DNA from: Hoyosella altamirensis
Lineage (GTDB): Bacteria > Actinomycetota > Actinomycetes > Mycobacteriales > Mycobacteriaceae
NCBI RefSeq assembly: GCF_014191505.1
Contig: NZ_JACHWS010000001.1
Span: forward strand, 1-64,000
DNA length: 64,000 nt
Direction: 5' to 3'
In this document: piece by piece, positions 35,402 through 44,955 of the stretch
How positions within the stretch are numbered: position 1 is the stretch's first letter
How the letters are laid out: each line of letters starts with the position of its first letter
Notes under the pieces: model-generated
Told to the model about the DNA's origin: nothing
The model's database searches: none
Seen by the model: the letters and a program-made list of their open reading frames with translations, nothing else
Translations under genes and position numbers: made by a program

Positions 35402-36313
35402 TCACCTGCGCAGCAGTTCATCAAACTGCGCCACTGTCTCGAGGGCGGTGTGGACAGAGCCGTAGCTGACGTCAGCGGTCACGATGACCCGGCCCGTCCG
35501 CACTGCGGGCAACTGCCCCAGGAAAGGGTGATCTACCAGGTAATCCGGCTCGAGTTCGGGATCATCGCTGGAGACGAGGATGCGGTCGGCTTCCGCAAGT
35601 GCTGCTGCTGCCGCGTCGGGATCTGCTGGCGCCTCGGGATCCGTTGTGAAGCGGACAACGGTGGCCCCGAGGTCCTCCACAGTGACTCCCGGAATGGTGG
35701 GCGTGTGACTCAAGTCCGTAATTGTGCCGTCTGTGGCGATCCCCACAACTGCGACACTTTCGCGCAGGTTTTCGCCGTGGCGGCTGCGCACGCGCTCGAT
35801 ACGATCCTGGTAATTCTTGATTTCGGCGTCTGCGACGTCCTCCCGGCCGAGCCACCCGCCGATCGTCGCGAGATTTGTCTGCCATGGGGCGCGGGGGTCG
35901 ACCGGCAGCACCGGAGCCACCGATCTGAGTTCCGGCGTGAGCCAGAACGGGCTTTCGATGTTCGTGCAGATGATGAGGTCGGGATCGATCCGGACCAGTT
36001 CGACGATGTTGACCGGCGAGCGCAACGATTCAGGGTCGCCGCGCAGCGGAACCCACGGCCGAATGAGCGGGGAGGTATACCCTGCGACGGGCAGACCCAG
36101 CGCGAGAGCGATCTCGAGATCTTGACGGCTGTCAACGGCGACGACGCGTTGCGGGTCGAGCGGAACGGTCACCGTGCCGAGGGGTGTGGTTACGGTAGCT
36201 GTACTCGCGGCGCCTGAATCACCGTCCCCTTCGCCGCCGCAGCCAACCAGTGCCGCCCCGCTCGCGCCCATGAATGCGCCGAGGAATGCTCGACGAGAGA
36301 GCCGAGGTGTCAT
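35402..36313 (-). CDS. Tat-exported FecB-type siderophore/iron substrate-binding lipoprotein
   Basis: A 303-residue periplasmic-binding protein of the FecB/BtuF fold. The N-terminus has a twin-arginine motif (SRRAFLG) and lipobox LVGC with lipidation at Cys25. PQRVVAVDSRQDLEIALALG, DPDLIICTN and RVIVTADVSYGSVHTAL are typical for ferric-siderophore binders. ATG 36313 overlaps the maf stop by 4 bases. No permease or ATPase for it lies nearby, and its place between maf and sseA departs from M. tuberculosis gene order. It may partner a distant siderophore importer. Confidence 0.85.
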   Translation of the reverse strand: MTPRLSRRAFLGAFMGASGAALVGCGGEGDGDSGAASTATVTTPLGTVTVPLDPQRVVAVDSRQDLEIALALGLPVAGYTSPLIRPWVPLRGDPESLRSPVNIVELVRIDPDLIICTNIESPFWLTPELRSVAPVLPVDPRAPWQTNLATIGGWLGREDVADAEIKNYQDRIERVRSRHGENLRESVAVVGIATDGTITDLSHTPTIPGVTVEDLGATVVRFTTDPEAPADPDAAAAALAEADRILVSSDDPELEPDYLVDHPFLGQLPAVRTGRVIVTADVSYGSVHTALETVAQFDELLRR

Positions 36314-36978
36314 TGAGTGTGGCTCCAGAGGTCGGAGATACTAATTCCAAGTCTGGTGAGCAGGGACCGTACAAGAGGCAGCCCGATCCCGATGACAGAC
36401 GAGGGGTCGCCTTCGATACGGTCGATAAACCAGCCTCCGAGACCGTCCAGAGTAAACGCCCCAGCGACATTGAGCGGTTCGCCGGACGCGAGGTACGCGT
36501 CAAGGTCTTCTTCGCTCGGATCGCCGAAATGAACGGTGGTCGTGCTACAGCCCGATGCTTCGCCCACGACAACGCCATCACGAACGTGAATGGCGCAGTG
36601 CCCGGTGAGCAGATCACCGGTGCGCCCCATCATGTGCTTCCACCGCTGTCTGGTCACATCGGTGGTGAGCGGTTTTCCCTGCAGCTCACCACCGATGAAC
36701 AACATCGAGTCGCATCCCACCACCACGCAGTCGGTGAGCCCAGCAGCGTTGCCTTCACCCGCCCATTCGGTACCTCCCCGAGCGATCTCCTCAGCCACCC
36801 ACCGGGCTTTCGCCTGAGCGAGCACAGTCACGACTTCGTCGGGGTACGCACCGGGGCCCAGATCTTCCGCGATCGCCTCTTCGTCGACTCCGGAGACTCG
36901 AACCAGCGGTTCGACACCGGCCGCGCGCAGGACAGCACGTCGCGCCGGTGATGCCGAAGCGAGGACAAACCGGGCCAT
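36310..36978 (-). CDS. maf: Maf-family nucleotide pyrophosphatase
   Basis: A 222-residue Maf/Ham1-fold protein that hydrolyses non-canonical or modified nucleoside triphosphates to monophosphates. ATG 36978 gives FVLASASPARRAVLRAAGV with the SxSPRR substrate motif (here SASPARR). VSGVDEEAI, CVVVGCDSML, GKPLTTDVTRQRW and GGWFIDRIEGDPSSVIG contain the conserved Glu, Lys, Asp and Gly residues. It follows accE5/accD5 with short spacing and overlaps the FecB-like gene. Orthologue of Rv3282. Confidence 0.93.
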   Translation of the reverse strand: MARFVLASASPARRAVLRAAGVEPLVRVSGVDEEAIAEDLGPGAYPDEVVTVLAQAKARWVAEEIARGGTEWAGEGNAAGLTDCVVVGCDSMLFIGGELQGKPLTTDVTRQRWKHMMGRTGDLLTGHCAIHVRDGVVVGEASGCSTTTVHFGDPSEEDLDAYLASGEPLNVAGAFTLDGLGGWFIDRIEGDPSSVIGIGLPLVRSLLTRLGISISDLWSHTQ

Positions 36979-36982
36979 ACTT

Positions 36983-37219
36983 TTACTGCCAGTACCGCTG
37001 GTTGACGAACGCACCCGGCGGGAGGGGCGGCTGGTGGCGCAAGTTGTCGACAACGTTTCCCCACATCTCCCGCGGTCGCGGATCTGGGGCTGGATTCGCA
37101 GAAGCCGCCGCGGCAGCACCGGCGAAGACGGCGACGAGCGCGGCAAGTTCCTCATCCGTGACGTTTCCGCGCTCCACCTGGAGAAAGGTGGGGGCTGGTG
37201 TTGGGTCTGACTCGCTCAC
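36983..37219 (-). CDS. accE5: Acyl-CoA carboxylase epsilon subunit
   Basis: A 78-residue protein. [20 protein letters not shown] and the C-terminal Trp-rich [11 protein letters not shown] fit the epsilon subunit family (PF13822) that links alpha and beta subunits in actinobacterial acyl-CoA carboxylases. Its start overlaps the accD5 stop by 4 bases (ATGA at 37216-37219), consistent with stoichiometric translation of the two subunits. Orthologue of Rv3281. Confidence 0.88.
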   Translation of the reverse strand: MSESDPTPAPTFLQVERGNVTDEELAALVAVFAGAAAAASANPAPDPRPREMWGNVVDNLRHQPPLPPGAFVNQRYWQ

Positions 37220-38895
37220 AGTGGAATATTCCCATGCTTCTTCGGTGGAACGTTGACGACCTTCCGCTCCAGCAGTCGCAGCGCAGTGGCAACCTGCCAG
37301 CGTGTGTGCGACGGCGGAATCACTGCGTCGAGGTACCCGCGCTCCGCAGCCATGTAGGGGTTGACGAGAGTGTCTTCGTACTCCTGCTGCAGCTGCAGCC
37401 GTAGCGCGTCGACGTCTTCCCCGTTCTTGGCTGCCTCGAGCAGACGGCGCCGGTACACAAACCCGACCGCGCCGGACGCGCCCATCACGGCGATCTGTGC
37501 CGTCGGCCAGGCAAGGTTCACGTCGGCGCCCATGTGCTTGGAGCCCATCACGTCGTAGGCCCCACCGTATGCCTTGCGGGTGATGATGGTGATCTTGCCG
37601 ACTGTGGCCTCACCGTAGGCATAGAGGAGCTTCGCTCCTCGCCGAATGATGCCGTTGAACTCTTGGTCCGTTCCGGGGAGGAAGCCCGGCACATCAACGA
37701 GAGTGAGGATTGGCACGTTGAACGCATCACAGGTGCGGACGAACCGCGCTGCCTTCTCTGACGCAGCAATGTCGAGCGTGCCCGCGAACTGGGTGGGCTG
37801 ATTTGCGACGATCCCCACGCTGCGGCCCTCGACGCGCGCGAACCCGCAGAGAATGTTCATCGCGCGCTGGGCTTGTACCTCGAGGAACTCGCTGTCGTCG
37901 ACGATTCGCCTGATGACTTCATGCATGTCATACGGCTGGTTAGGTGAATCGGGGATGATTGTGTCGAGTTCGAGGTCATCAGCCGTAAGGGAGTCCTCCG
38001 CGCTGCCGTGCAGAGGGGCTGGCGACGGGAAGCGCGGCGCCTCGCCCCGATTGTTGCTGGGCAGGAAGCTGAGTAGTTCTTTGACGTAGTCAAGCGCGTC
38101 GTCTTCGCTGTTTGCGACGTAATGCGCGACACCGGACTTGACCATGTGCGTGTGTGCGCCACCCAGTTCTTCCATCGTGACCTCTTCGCCGGTGACCGTC
38201 TTGATGACGTCCGGCCCGGTCACGAACATCTGGGACTTCTGGTCCACCATGACGACAAAGTCGGTTAGGGCGGGGGAGTACACGTGTCCGCCCGCGGCGG
38301 GCCCCATGATGAGGGAGATCTGGGGAATGACGCCCGAGGCGCGAACGTTCCGGTGGAAGATCTCGCCGTACAGGCCGAGCGATACAACGCCTTCCTGGAT
38401 GCGCGCTCCCGCGCCCTCGTTGATTCCGATCAGTGGACGTCCCGTCTTGAGGGCGAGGTCCATGACCTTGACGATCTTCTCGCCGTAGACTTCGCCGAGA
38501 CTGCCGCCGAAGACGGTGACGTCCTGGCTGAAGACGCACACCTCACGCCCGTCGATAGTGCCGTAACCGGTGACGACCCCGTCGCCGAGCGGACGATTGT
38601 CGGCCAGCCCAAAGTTCGTGGAGCGGTGCCGGGCGAGGGCGTCGAGTTCGACGAAGGACCCGTCGTCGAGAAGCTGCTCGATCCGCTCGCGGGCGGTGAG
38701 TTTCCCCTTGTCGTGGACCTTCGCGACCGCAGCTTCACCTACCGGATGCTGCGACTCCTCGAGCCGCCGCCGAAGGTCAGCAAGCTTTCCCGCTGTGGTG
38801 TGGATGTCGATTGTCTCTGCGGCTTCGCTGTTCCCGCCCGGCGTTGCTTCTGGCGCTTCCGGCGAGGTCTGCTCTGGCTCGGTCACACTGGTCAT
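37216..38895 (-). CDS. accD5: Acyl-CoA (propionyl-CoA) carboxylase beta subunit
   Basis: A 559-residue carboxyltransferase. ATG 38895 gives [17 protein letters not shown], a short disordered lead, followed by the two crotonase-like halves. Visible signatures are the oxyanion loops [42 protein letters not shown] and [20 protein letters not shown]. It carboxylates propionyl-CoA to methylmalonyl-CoA with AccA3 and AccE5, feeding methyl-branched lipid synthesis. birA is divergent from it, 81 bases away. Confidence 0.96.
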   Translation of the reverse strand: MTSVTEPEQTSPEAPEATPGGNSEAAETIDIHTTAGKLADLRRRLEESQHPVGEAAVAKVHDKGKLTARERIEQLLDDGSFVELDALARHRSTNFGLADNRPLGDGVVTGYGTIDGREVCVFSQDVTVFGGSLGEVYGEKIVKVMDLALKTGRPLIGINEGAGARIQEGVVSLGLYGEIFHRNVRASGVIPQISLIMGPAAGGHVYSPALTDFVVMVDQKSQMFVTGPDVIKTVTGEEVTMEELGGAHTHMVKSGVAHYVANSEDDALDYVKELLSFLPSNNRGEAPRFPSPAPLHGSAEDSLTADDLELDTIIPDSPNQPYDMHEVIRRIVDDSEFLEVQAQRAMNILCGFARVEGRSVGIVANQPTQFAGTLDIAASEKAARFVRTCDAFNVPILTLVDVPGFLPGTDQEFNGIIRRGAKLLYAYGEATVGKITIITRKAYGGAYDVMGSKHMGADVNLAWPTAQIAVMGASGAVGFVYRRRLLEAAKNGEDVDALRLQLQQEYEDTLVNPYMAAERGYLDAVIPPSHTRWQVATALRLLERKVVNVPPKKHGNIPL

Positions 38896-38976
38896 GGGCG
38901 CGAGTGTATCGAGAAACTCCCAGAAAGATGTGACCGAGTACCCATTACACGCCATGCCCCGTCGTAGTGTGAGGCC

Positions 38977-39807
38977 ATGGCACACGCGCAATCCGGCCCT
39001 CTCAGCGCACAAGAAATCCGCTCCCAACTCGAATCTGAGTGCAGTAAAGCGTCGGACTTCTGGGACACAATCGACGTTGTTTCCGAGACTGGCTCGACGA
39101 ACGCGGACCTCCTTGTGCAGGCGGCGAACGGCACGGACCGTGCGGTTCTCCTTGCTGAACAGCAGACTGCCGGGCGGGGCCGGCACGACCGTACCTGGGT
39201 TACCAGGCCGGGCTCGGGCCTCATCATGTCGGTGCTTTTCCGGCCGGTCGGCGTGGAACCCGCGCGGCTCGGATGGATTCCGCTACTTACCGGCGTTGCG
39301 GTTGCGCGCGCACTGCGTGAGGCAGCAGGTGTCGATGCGAGGCTGAAGTGGCCGAACGACATCTTGGTAGGCGAGCGCAAGATTGCCGGGATTCTCGCAG
39401 AAGTTGCCGCTCAGCCAGGCACTCCAGGGGTAGTGGTGGGATTCGGTATCAACGTCCGCCTGGCCGAGAACGAACTTCCCGTACCCACCGCGACGTCACT
39501 GATGATCGAGGGCGCGCCCAGCGTTGACCGCAATTTGCTCGCAGCCGCCGCTCTGAAGGAACTCGCGACTCGGCTCGATAACTGGATGGCTGCGGGCGGC
39601 GGCGACTCGGAAGTCGCCGCGGAGTACGTGGCGTGGTGCGTCACGCTGGGTCAACAGGTACGAGTGTCATTGCCAGGTGACGAGTCGCTGTACGGCCGTG
39701 CCGAGCGCATCGACGCATCTGGCCGCCTGGTGGTGCGCCCCGATTCTGGCGGTGAGGTGGTTTCGGTATCAGCTGGTGACGTGACTCATGTGCGTCCAGC
39801 TGAATAG
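38977..39807 (+). CDS. birA: Biotin-[acetyl-CoA carboxylase] ligase
   Basis: A 276-residue ligase of the monofunctional type; there is no N-terminal DNA-binding domain. It activates biotin as biotinoyl-AMP and joins it to the AccA3 lysine. [22 protein letters not shown] (biotinoyl-AMP loop), [18 protein letters not shown] and VVGFGINV are intact; the C-terminal SH3-like cap is present. It is divergent from accD5, its downstream beneficiary. Orthologue of Rv3279c. Confidence 0.94.
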   Translation: MAHAQSGPLSAQEIRSQLESECSKASDFWDTIDVVSETGSTNADLLVQAANGTDRAVLLAEQQTAGRGRHDRTWVTRPGSGLIMSVLFRPVGVEPARLGWIPLLTGVAVARALREAAGVDARLKWPNDILVGERKIAGILAEVAAQPGTPGVVVGFGINVRLAENELPVPTATSLMIEGAPSVDRNLLAAAALKELATRLDNWMAAGGGDSEVAAEYVAWCVTLGQQVRVSLPGDESLYGRAERIDASGRLVVRPDSGGEVVSVSAGDVTHVRPAE

Positions 39808-39824
39808 GGACGCAAAATAAGAGC

Positions 39825-40382
39825 ATGGCTTTTCTGGGTGGCCCCTTCCGCGGGGGACGATCATCAGCACGCGAAGAACTCGTGCTGATGCAGCGGCACC
39901 CGCATTGGAAAATGCTGCTTGGACCCGCTGCGTGGATGATCGCTGCTACTGCTATCGCGGGTGCCTTGATCGGTCTGATCGAAGTGAGTGCTCCGGCAGG
40001 CATCCGGGGCATCGCGATTCTGTTCGTGATTTTTGTGTGGCTGATCACTGCGATCGCCAAGTTTTTCCGCCCATACGTCAGTTGGTGGCGGACTGTGCTG
40101 ATCATCACTGACCAGCGGATTGCGGTGCGCGAAGGCCTGCTGTCGAGACGTGGATTCGATATTCCGCTGCAGCGTGTAGCTGGCGTGCGATTTCACTGCG
40201 GGTTCACCGACCGTCTGGCAAAAACAGGAACACTGATCATCTCACCAGTTGGTGAGCCACCCTTTGAGTTCGCACACCTGCCTGCCGTTCGCGACGCCCA
40301 CGCAGTGCTGTACGAACATGTTTTTGGTGCCGGAACGGCGCCCAAGGGGCGACGTTTCTTCGGACTCCTCAAAGCCAAGTAG
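39825..40382 (+). CDS. Membrane protein with bacterial PH domain
   Basis: A 185-residue protein. After ARQELVLMQRHPHW-like charged N-terminus (here REELVLMQRHPHWKML), two membrane helices (AWMIAATAIAGALIGLI; GIAILFVIFVWLITAI) precede a PH-like domain: VLIITDQRIAVREGLLSRRG and FDIPLQRVAGV are classic for the bPH_2 (DUF304) family. The role is unknown. It follows birA by 17 bases and is the equivalent of Rv3278c. Confidence 0.85.
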   Translation: MAFLGGPFRGGRSSAREELVLMQRHPHWKMLLGPAAWMIAATAIAGALIGLIEVSAPAGIRGIAILFVIFVWLITAIAKFFRPYVSWWRTVLIITDQRIAVREGLLSRRGFDIPLQRVAGVRFHCGFTDRLAKTGTLIISPVGEPPFEFAHLPAVRDAHAVLYEHVFGAGTAPKGRRFFGLLKAK

Positions 40383-40428
40383 GCCACGTAACGCGCTGAA
40401 TCCGCGCAGAAACTCTAACCTGGTGTTC

Positions 40429-41112
40429 GTGAGATCCGTGCTGCTCGCCGAAGATGACGAAGCAATCGCCGCGCCGCTGTCCAGGGCGCTTGAACGCGAA
40501 GGCTACGAGGTGCGTATCGCCCCCAACGGCGACGACGCGCTGGAACAGGTGTTAACAGGCACCTGGGACCTGCTGTTGCTGGATCTTGGCCTCCCCGGAA
40601 TGGACGGCCTTGAGGTATGTCGGCAGATCCGGTCGAACAAGCTCGATGTGCCGGTGCTGATGCTTACCGCGCGCACAGACGAGGTTGACTTTGTGGTTGG
40701 CCTCGATGCGGGTGCCGACGATTACGTGGGGAAGCCGTTCCGGCTTGCCGAGCTCCTCGCGCGAGTCCGCGCGTTGCTGCGCAGGCATGGCGGGGCCAGC
40801 GATGAAGCGTCCATCGAGATCGGTGGACTCCTCCTCGACAAGCCGGCACGCCGTGTTCTGCTGGAGGGAAAAGAGCTTTCCCTGGCAAACAAAGAATACG
40901 AGCTGCTGAAGCTCCTGATGGAACACGCGGGCGAGGTCGTATCCCGGGATCAGATTCAGCGGGAGGTCTGGGGAGACGTTGACCTCCGAGGTTCCAAGAC
41001 GCTCGACATGCACATGTCGTGGCTGCGCCGGAAGATCGGTGATGAAGGCCGGGAACTGGGCCGCCGGATTTCGACCGTCCGTGGCGTCGGATTCCGGTTC
41101 AATGCTGACTAG
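40429..41112 (+). CDS. OmpR-family response regulator
   Basis: A 227-residue response regulator. GTG 40429 gives MRSVLLAEDDEAIAAPLSRA; GTG 40423 is an alternative. The receiver domain has the acidic pair AEDDE, phosphoacceptor Asp in LLLLDLGLPGMDG, and Lys in DDYVGKPF. The C-terminal winged helix (LSLANKEYELLKLLMEH; RGSKTLDMHMSWLRRKIG) is typical of OmpR/PhoB. It sits 18 bases before its sensor kinase gene. Confidence 0.93.
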   Translation: MRSVLLAEDDEAIAAPLSRALEREGYEVRIAPNGDDALEQVLTGTWDLLLLDLGLPGMDGLEVCRQIRSNKLDVPVLMLTARTDEVDFVVGLDAGADDYVGKPFRLAELLARVRALLRRHGGASDEASIEIGGLLLDKPARRVLLEGKELSLANKEYELLKLLMEHAGEVVSRDQIQREVWGDVDLRGSKTLDMHMSWLRRKIGDEGRELGRRISTVRGVGFRFNAD

Positions 41113-41130
41113 CCGCCAGGCGGAAGACCA

Positions 41131-42450
41131 GTGAATCGCCGCATCTTGCTCTCCACTGTCGCGGTTGTCGTTGTGGTGGCGATGCTTCTCGGAGTGCCTT
41201 TGCTGCTCAGCGCCTGGCGCATCGTCGAGGAGTTCACTCGAGAGGATATGAAGGTCCGTCTCGACCAGATGGCGACCGAGGTGCTCAGCCAGCAGGGACA
41301 AGAGGGCCTGATCCAGGGGCGACTCGACACGGAACCGCTACGGCTGGTGGTGCCCCCTGGCGGCAGGCTCGAGGTTATTTATCCGACGCCACTCGACAGC
41401 GCCTCACGAGCTTCCGTAGGTGAGCAATTTGTGGAGCAGGCGATCGTCGAGTCGTTGTCTCTTGGTGTATCGGGGTCGCTTCGCCTGGAAATCCCTCCAG
41501 ACGAGATGCGGGCCGCGCAATGGCAGGCTATCGCGGTCGTCGGGGGTCTCCTTATCCTGTCGATCGGCGCCGGTTCTGTAGTTGCCCAGCTGACCGCCCG
41601 CAGGCTGTCTGACCCGCTCAGTGACGTCGCGGCCCGCGCCGCACGGCTTGGAGCAGGTGACTTCCGTCCAGATCCCCGCCGCCACGGCATCCCCGAACTC
41701 GACAGGGTCTCGGAGGTGCTGGATGCGGCGAGCGTCGAAATAGCGGAACGCCTCCAGCGCGAGCGCACGCTCGTTGGCGATGTGTCCCACCAGCTCCGCA
41801 GCCGTCTGACCGCAATCCGGCTGCGCCTAGATGAACTCGCTGAGCACCACGACTCGTACGTGGTCGCGGAAGCAACTGAGGCGCTGGGGCAGGTCGACCG
41901 GTTGTCGCAAGCGGTTGACGATCTTGTCCGGGCGTCGCGTGACCACAGTCTCGACGACTCAGCGCCCCTTGAGGTCGTAGACGAACTCGGCAAGCTCGTC
42001 TCGGATTGGTCCGCACCGTTTCAGAAGGAGCGCCGCCGCGTCACCCTCGAAGGCAGCCCAGGTGTCACTGCCAGAGCTACCGCATCACGGCTTCGCGAGG
42101 CAGTGTCGGTGCTGATCGACAACTCCCTCAGATACGGGGCGGGAACATGCACGATCCGCGTACGCAATGTGCGGTCGTCCGGAGACCGTCGCGAGATGGT
42201 AGTTGTCGAGGTTGCCGATGAAGGGCAGGGAATTCCCGATGACATTGCCCCCCGGATTTTCGAAAGAGGATTCTCCGGGGGTGGTTCATCCGGAGTTGGG
42301 CTCGCCCTCGCCCGTGCCCTGGTTGAAGCCGACGGTGGTCGTATGGAGCTACAACAGCGCAAACCAGCCGTATTTGCCCTTTTTGTCGAATCTGGCGCTG
42401 AGCAACGTCGCGGGAGAGTGGTTCACAGCACAGGCGGCGAGCCTCGCTAA
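41131..42450 (+). CDS. Sensor histidine kinase, HAMP/HisKA type
   Basis: A 439-residue kinase and partner of the upstream OmpR-type regulator. There is an N-terminal membrane helix (TVAVVVVVAMLLGVPLLLSA), an extracytoplasmic segment to about residue 125, a second helix (AIAVVGGLLILSIGAGSVVA), a HAMP-like region, an H-box (GDVSHQLRSRLTAIRLRLDE, with Ser-Arg where most relatives have Thr-Pro), an N-box (VLIDNSLRYG) and G-boxes (VADEGQGIPDD; SGVGLALARALVEADGG). The signal is unknown. It ends by overlapping the convergent gtrA stop. Confidence 0.92.
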   Translation: MNRRILLSTVAVVVVVAMLLGVPLLLSAWRIVEEFTREDMKVRLDQMATEVLSQQGQEGLIQGRLDTEPLRLVVPPGGRLEVIYPTPLDSASRASVGEQFVEQAIVESLSLGVSGSLRLEIPPDEMRAAQWQAIAVVGGLLILSIGAGSVVAQLTARRLSDPLSDVAARAARLGAGDFRPDPRRHGIPELDRVSEVLDAASVEIAERLQRERTLVGDVSHQLRSRLTAIRLRLDELAEHHDSYVVAEATEALGQVDRLSQAVDDLVRASRDHSLDDSAPLEVVDELGKLVSDWSAPFQKERRRVTLEGSPGVTARATASRLREAVSVLIDNSLRYGAGTCTIRVRNVRSSGDRREMVVVEVADEGQGIPDDIAPRIFERGFSGGGSSGVGLALARALVEADGGRMELQQRKPAVFALFVESGAEQRRGRVVHSTGGEPR

Positions 42451-43004
42451 GCGTGGCCCAGCTCCTCTTCGAACAAATCTTCCGGCGTGGGCAGAATAAC
42501 TGCGGATCCAGCGGTGGCGACGAATTCGTCGGGAAAAACGTACCTGCGCATCGCCCAGAAACGGAACAGCATCTGGAGGATATTTCCGATCAAGTAGGCG
42601 CTGATGAAATCCGCGATGTTTTCGGTTGTCAGAGAGACATTGGGAACCCTGAGTTCGAGGACGTAGGACGAGACCCATAGTGGGATGAACGCGATCACGA
42701 CCCCAATGCCGCTGACCACGAAGAAGAGGAACGCTTCGTGGTGCCGCTCGCGCCCGCCGCGGTTCTTGAAAGACCATTCTCTATTGAGTACGTACGACAA
42801 GATGACGGCCATCACGCCAGCGATGATCTTCGCGGTTACTGGATTATCGGCGAGAATCGTTAACTTGAGGGTGTAGAAGATCGCCATGTCGAAGATAAAT
42901 GTCGTCCCGCCGACGATCGCGAACTTGATGAATTCGCGGTGCTGGATTGCGAAACCCCGGAAAGGGTGCGGAATTCGCGAGATGACGACGTCTGCCAGGG
43001 ACAC
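42447..43004 (-). CDS. GtrA family membrane protein
   Basis: A 185-residue protein with four membrane helices in the GtrA pattern: FIKFAIVGGTTFIFDMAIFY, AGVMAVILSYVLNREWSFKN (the conserved NxxWSF motif), FVVSGIGVVIAFIPLWV and the final helix (IADFISAYLIGNILQMLFRF). GtrA-like proteins move lipid-linked sugars or support cell-wall polysaccharide assembly; in mycobacteria one member acts in arabinogalactan/LAM synthesis. It converges on the sensor kinase gene and diverges from purK. Confidence 0.88.
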   Translation of the reverse strand: MSLADVVISRIPHPFRGFAIQHREFIKFAIVGGTTFIFDMAIFYTLKLTILADNPVTAKIIAGVMAVILSYVLNREWSFKNRGGRERHHEAFLFFVVSGIGVVIAFIPLWVSSYVLELRVPNVSLTTENIADFISAYLIGNILQMLFRFWAMRRYVFPDEFVATAGSAVILPTPEDLFEEELGHA

Positions 43005-43104
43005 AAGATCGCAGTCTACTGAATGACCTCGCGGGCTAACCCGGTTCGGTGGGTGACATCACGGAATTACGCTCACCGCGGCTCTTCTGTCACCATGGAC
43101 AATC

Positions 43105-44385
43105 GTGGTAACAGACCAGTTCAGCCAGCCGCGTGCTGATATCGCCTACCAGCGTCAGAGTTCCCAGCTCCCGACCGTACTAATGGTCGGTGGCGGACAG
43201 CTTGCACGAATGACCCACCAGGCCGCGATCGCCCTCGGTCAGTCGTTGCGCGTCCTCGCCGCGTCACCCGAAGAGTCGGCGGCGCTCATATGCCGGGACG
43301 TCGTCCTTGGCCGCCACGACGACCTCGAAGCCCTGCGTAAAGCAGCAGATGGGGCGACCGTTCTGACGTTTGACCATGAACATGTTCCGCCCGGCCACCT
43401 CGAGACCCTCATTAGTGAAGGGGTGAATGTCCAGCCCCCACCAACCGCGCTGATCCATGCCCAAGACAAGCTGGTGATGCGGGAAAAACTCGCGAGTATC
43501 GGTGCTCCTGTGCCTCCGTTTGCGGCAGTCGACTCGGCTGCGGACGTGACCGCCTTCGGTGCGGAACACGGTTTCCCCGTCGTCGTCAAAGCTACGCGCG
43601 GAGGTTACGACGGCAAGGGCGTCTGGGTCGCCGAGACAGCGGATGAAGCGGCGAAGATCGTCTCAGATCAGCTCGCTGCCGGCGTGTCTCTGCTCGTCGA
43701 GGAGAAAGTGGACATGCGCCGCGAGCTCTCCGCGATGGTCGCGCATTCGCCCTTCGGGCAGGGCGCTACGTGGCCGGTTGTCGAAACGGTTCAGCGTAAC
43801 GGCGTGTGCGCGGTGGTGATCGCCCCCGCACCTGAGCTGCCTACAGCCCGCGCGTCAGAAGCGCAGCAACTCGCCCTCAGAATCGCGGAGGAATTGGGTG
43901 TCACCGGCTGCCTCGCGGTCGAGCTCTTCGAGACGAGTGATGGCAGGATCCTCGTGAATGAACTTGCGATGCGGCCACACAACTCGGGGCACTGGACTAT
44001 GGATGGCGCCCGAACCTCGCAGTTCGAGCAGCATGTCCGCGCTGTGCTCGACTATCCACTCGGGGACACAAGCCCCACCGCGCCTGTGACGGTGATGGCG
44101 AATGTGCTCGGTGCTGCGGAGCCTCCAGCGATGAGCATGGATGAGCGCGTCCACCACCTGTGCGCACGAATGCCAGACGCGAAGGTGCACCTCTATGGAA
44201 AAGGGGAGAGGGCGGGCCGGAAACTTGGTCATGTGAACGTTCTCGGTGCCCCGGGAGGGTCACCCGACGATACTGAGTACGTCGAATCGGTCCGTAACCG
44301 CGCAGAACTCGCCGCGCACTGGCTTTCCCACGGTGTGTGGGCCGATGGGTGGAATTCGCATACAGCAACTTTTGAGGAGCAGTAA
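43105..44385 (+). CDS. purK: N5-carboxyaminoimidazole ribonucleotide synthase
   Basis: A 426-residue ATP-grasp enzyme of purine synthesis (AIR + bicarbonate + ATP to N5-CAIR). [21 protein letters not shown] is the N-terminal nucleotide fold. [19 protein letters not shown] (ATP-grasp), [37 protein letters not shown] and [13 protein letters not shown] are classical. GTG 43105 is used; the preceding region has no other good start. purE follows with a 2-base gap. Orthologue of Rv3276c. Confidence 0.95.
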   Translation: MVTDQFSQPRADIAYQRQSSQLPTVLMVGGGQLARMTHQAAIALGQSLRVLAASPEESAALICRDVVLGRHDDLEALRKAADGATVLTFDHEHVPPGHLETLISEGVNVQPPPTALIHAQDKLVMREKLASIGAPVPPFAAVDSAADVTAFGAEHGFPVVVKATRGGYDGKGVWVAETADEAAKIVSDQLAAGVSLLVEEKVDMRRELSAMVAHSPFGQGATWPVVETVQRNGVCAVVIAPAPELPTARASEAQQLALRIAEELGVTGCLAVELFETSDGRILVNELAMRPHNSGHWTMDGARTSQFEQHVRAVLDYPLGDTSPTAPVTVMANVLGAAEPPAMSMDERVHHLCARMPDAKVHLYGKGERAGRKLGHVNVLGAPGGSPDDTEYVESVRNRAELAAHWLSHGVWADGWNSHTATFEEQ

Positions 44386-44387
44386 CG

Positions 44388-44906
44388 GTGGCGGCACAGC
44401 ACACAACCCCAGGTCCGCAGGTGGGTCTGATCATGGGCAGCGATTCGGACTGGCCGGTGATGGAGGCCGCCGCGGAAGCTCTCGCGGAGTTCGGCGTTCC
44501 GTTCGAAGTGGGGGTCGTTTCGGCGCACCGCACGCCGCAGCGGATGCTGGATTACGCGAAGAGCGCGGCTGCACGTGGCATCAAGGTGATCATCGCGGGC
44601 GCGGGCGGTGCGGCGCACCTTCCAGGCATGGTGGCATCGGCCACGCCGCTGCCGGTAATCGGCGTTCCAGTACCCCTGAAGTATCTCGACGGCATGGACT
44701 CGCTGCTCTCCATCGTGCAAATGCCTGCAGGCGTACCGGTCGCGACGGTCTCGATCGGTGGCGCGAAGAACGCGGGGCTGCTTGCCGTGCGGATTCTCGC
44801 TGCGGCAGATGTGCAATTGCAGGAAAAAATGACCAGTTTCCAGGATGGACTTGAAAAGATGGTTCTGGATAAGGATGACGCATTGCGGCGGAAGCTCCTG
44901 GGCTAG
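44388..44906 (+). CDS. purE: N5-carboxyaminoimidazole ribonucleotide mutase
   Basis: A 172-residue class I PurE that converts N5-CAIR to CAIR. The [10 protein letters not shown] loop, [10 protein letters not shown] (catalytic His), [16 protein letters not shown] and the C-terminal [15 protein letters not shown] are intact. GAGGAG lies 6 bases before GTG 44388. It forms an operon with purK. Orthologue of Rv3275c. Confidence 0.96.
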   Translation: MAAQHTTPGPQVGLIMGSDSDWPVMEAAAEALAEFGVPFEVGVVSAHRTPQRMLDYAKSAAARGIKVIIAGAGGAAHLPGMVASATPLPVIGVPVPLKYLDGMDSLLSIVQMPAGVPVATVSIGGAKNAGLLAVRILAAADVQLQEKMTSFQDGLEKMVLDKDDALRRKLLG

Positions 44907-44955
44907 GATTCAGGCCAGACGGCCGTGATGTATCCAACCGCAAGGAGCTGCAGGA

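Noticed and set aside
38284-38967. Long open frame antisense to accD5
   Set aside because: It lies wholly opposite accD5, which has intact family motifs; composition is what high-G+C antisense frames show, and no family pattern is visible.
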